NCBI GenBank assembly: GCA_023480605.1
Contig: JAMCWS010000069.1
Location: 1 to 5,257, forward strand
Reading direction: 5' to 3'
From: a bacterium
GTDB lineage: Bacteria; Sumerlaeota; Sumerlaeia; MVZB01
Length of the DNA: 5,257 nt
The translations under genes and the position numbers were made by a program. This document shows, one piece after another, positions 4,348 to 5,257 of the stretch. The number at the start of each line of letters is the position of its first letter. Within the stretch, counting starts at the first letter, position 1. The notes beneath the pieces were generated by a model that ran no database searches, was not told the origin of the DNA, and saw only the letters and a list, made by a program, of their open reading frames with translations.

Positions 4348-5257
4348 ATGCCCGCCATCCACGACGGTCCGCGTTCCGCGTTGTTTTCGCCCGTTGTCCT
4401 AGACGGCAATACCGACGCCGACGCCTTGAAAGACGCCGGTTATTCGCCGGAATTTACTGAACGTTGCGTTCAGGCCCCCACGGGCGACTGCACCTGCTGG
4501 GGCATCCCCTTCCAGATCGGCAAGGTGGCCCTCGTGCGCGGCGAACCGGTCGCCCTCGGCCTGGCGCGGCCGCTCAAGGCTCCCTGGCTGGTTTTTCTGC
4601 ATACCGCCGACGTCGAGCATCCCGTCTGGAACAAGGACGGTTTTATCGAGACCTCGCGCGGCTGGGGGAAGCTCAAGGAGCGCGTCGCCGATTACATCCT
4701 GGTCTATGACGACGGCACGGAGGCGCGCCACGAGATCCGACGCCGCCACGAGATCGGCATGATCTCGCGCATCTGGGGTGAGAATTGCTTCGAGGCGGTC
4801 GGCCCCACACGGCCCCACCCGATGCGGGGCCTGCAGGACCACATCCTGGAAGGCGGGCGCTGGCCCGCGCGCCCCGCCGCTTGGGGCATGACCCAGCAGC
4901 GCGTCGTCATCAACGACGCCCACCCTTGGATGTATTGGCTCTGGGCATGGGAGAACCCCTGGCCGCGCAAAAAAATCGTGGCCCTGCGGCTGGAGCCAGC
5001 CGCCGGACGTTTCGTCCTCGCGGCGTTGACGGCCGGCCGGGTCGCCACGCATCCGCTGCGGTGGGAGACCCGCTGCAAGGCGATCCTGACACTGCCGCGC
5101 GGGCGGGCGTTCGACCCGACCTTCGACGAGCACGGTCTTAATCCCCACGTGCAACTCGACCTGGGGATGGTGATTTCCGTTCAGAGGCGCAGCGTGTTCC
5201 CCAACGGCGAGTGGACGAAAACACACGTCAACCAGCTCCCTGAAATCAGCGAGCGCG
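4348..5257 (+). CDS. Hypothetical protein, N-terminal 303 residues (3' end outside the window)
   Basis: An uninterrupted frame runs from ATG 4348 to the right edge. AGGGAG (4336-4341) lies six bases before this ATG, a good ribosome binding site, so the start is well supported. There is no signal peptide or membrane segment in the first 60 residues, which suggests a cytoplasmic protein. Strongly GC-biased third positions support real coding and match clpB. I do not recognise the family. Visible features are a Cys-rich spot (Cys40, Cys48, Cys50) ending GDCTCWGIPF, short alternating strands such as APWLVFLHTADVEHPVW (78-94) and DYILVYDDGTEARHEIRRR (115-133), a Trp-rich segment (HPWMYWLWAWENPW, 192-205) and KKIVALRLEP (208-217). 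The pattern suggests beta-sandwich domains, perhaps ligand- or carbohydrate-binding, followed by something larger beyond the window. No catalytic motif can be named. The overlapping minus-strand frame at 4399-5226 is a GC-rich shadow. Confidence 0.8.
   Translation, partial: MPAIHDGPRSALFSPVVLDGNTDADALKDAGYSPEFTERCVQAPTGDCTCWGIPFQIGKVALVRGEPVALGLARPLKAPWLVFLHTADVEHPVWNKDGFIETSRGWGKLKERVADYILVYDDGTEARHEIRRRHEIGMISRIWGENCFEAVGPTRPHPMRGLQDHILEGGRWPARPAAWGMTQQRVVINDAHPWMYWLWAWENPWPRKKIVALRLEPAAGRFVLAALTAGRVATHPLRWETRCKAILTLPRGRAFDPTFDEHGLNPHVQLDLGMVISVQRRSVFPNGEWTKTHVNQLPEISER

Noticed and set aside
4399..5226. 275-aa minus-strand open frame opposite the right-hand gene
   Set aside because: The plus-strand frame has a good ribosome binding site and coherent codon bias. 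The minus frame has low-complexity composition and no start signal.
1..5257. CRISPR array, tRNA, rRNA, transposase or integrase
   Set aside because: No regularly spaced repeats, no cloverleaf or rRNA-like sequence, and no transposase or recombinase motif were seen on either strand.

Overview
The window is high-GC, Gram-negative-like bacterial DNA of uncertain phylum. The clpB chaperone gene and the right-hand hypothetical gene are strongly GC-biased at third codon positions. Promoter-like TTGACA boxes and purine-rich ribosome binding sites look bacterial. Nothing here fixes the taxon.

Layout: (1) positions 1-1557 hold the 3' 60% of clpB, open at the left edge. (2) Positions 1558-1778 are a structured non-coding stretch. 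It carries an imperfect inverted repeat, a long bulged hairpin of 59 nt that resembles a folded integron attC site, and a TTGACA promoter with an 18-bp palindrome between its -35 and -10 boxes. (3) Positions 1779-3526 carry a compact convergent pair. A beta-class DNA methyltransferase with an N-terminal winged-helix-like domain reads rightward, and a 201-aa PD-(D/E)XK nuclease reads leftward. Their 3' ends overlap by 16 bp. Together they look like a Type II restriction-modification system. (4) Positions 3527-3839 are non-coding, AT-rich in the middle, with repeats, palindromes and a short attC-end-like sequence. (5) Positions 3840-4199 hold the C-terminal remnant of an ABC-like predicted ATPase that has lost Walker A. 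(6) From 4348 an unrecognised large protein runs off the right edge.

The restriction-modification pair and its flanks are visibly lower in GC than clpB and the genes after 3890, so this block is probably a horizontally acquired insert beside a housekeeping chaperone gene. The methyltransferase would protect the host by modifying the sites cut by the nuclease. No separate controller (C) gene is seen. Expression order may instead depend on the palindrome in the methyltransferase promoter, possibly bound by the enzyme's own N-terminal domain, and on overlap of the convergent transcripts. Both promoters would give messages with almost no leader.

The most interesting points are the palindromic/tandem-repeat operator on an apparently leaderless methyltransferase gene, the attC-like 59-nt fold beside the restriction-modification pair, the unassigned nuclease, and the ATPase scar next to the insert.
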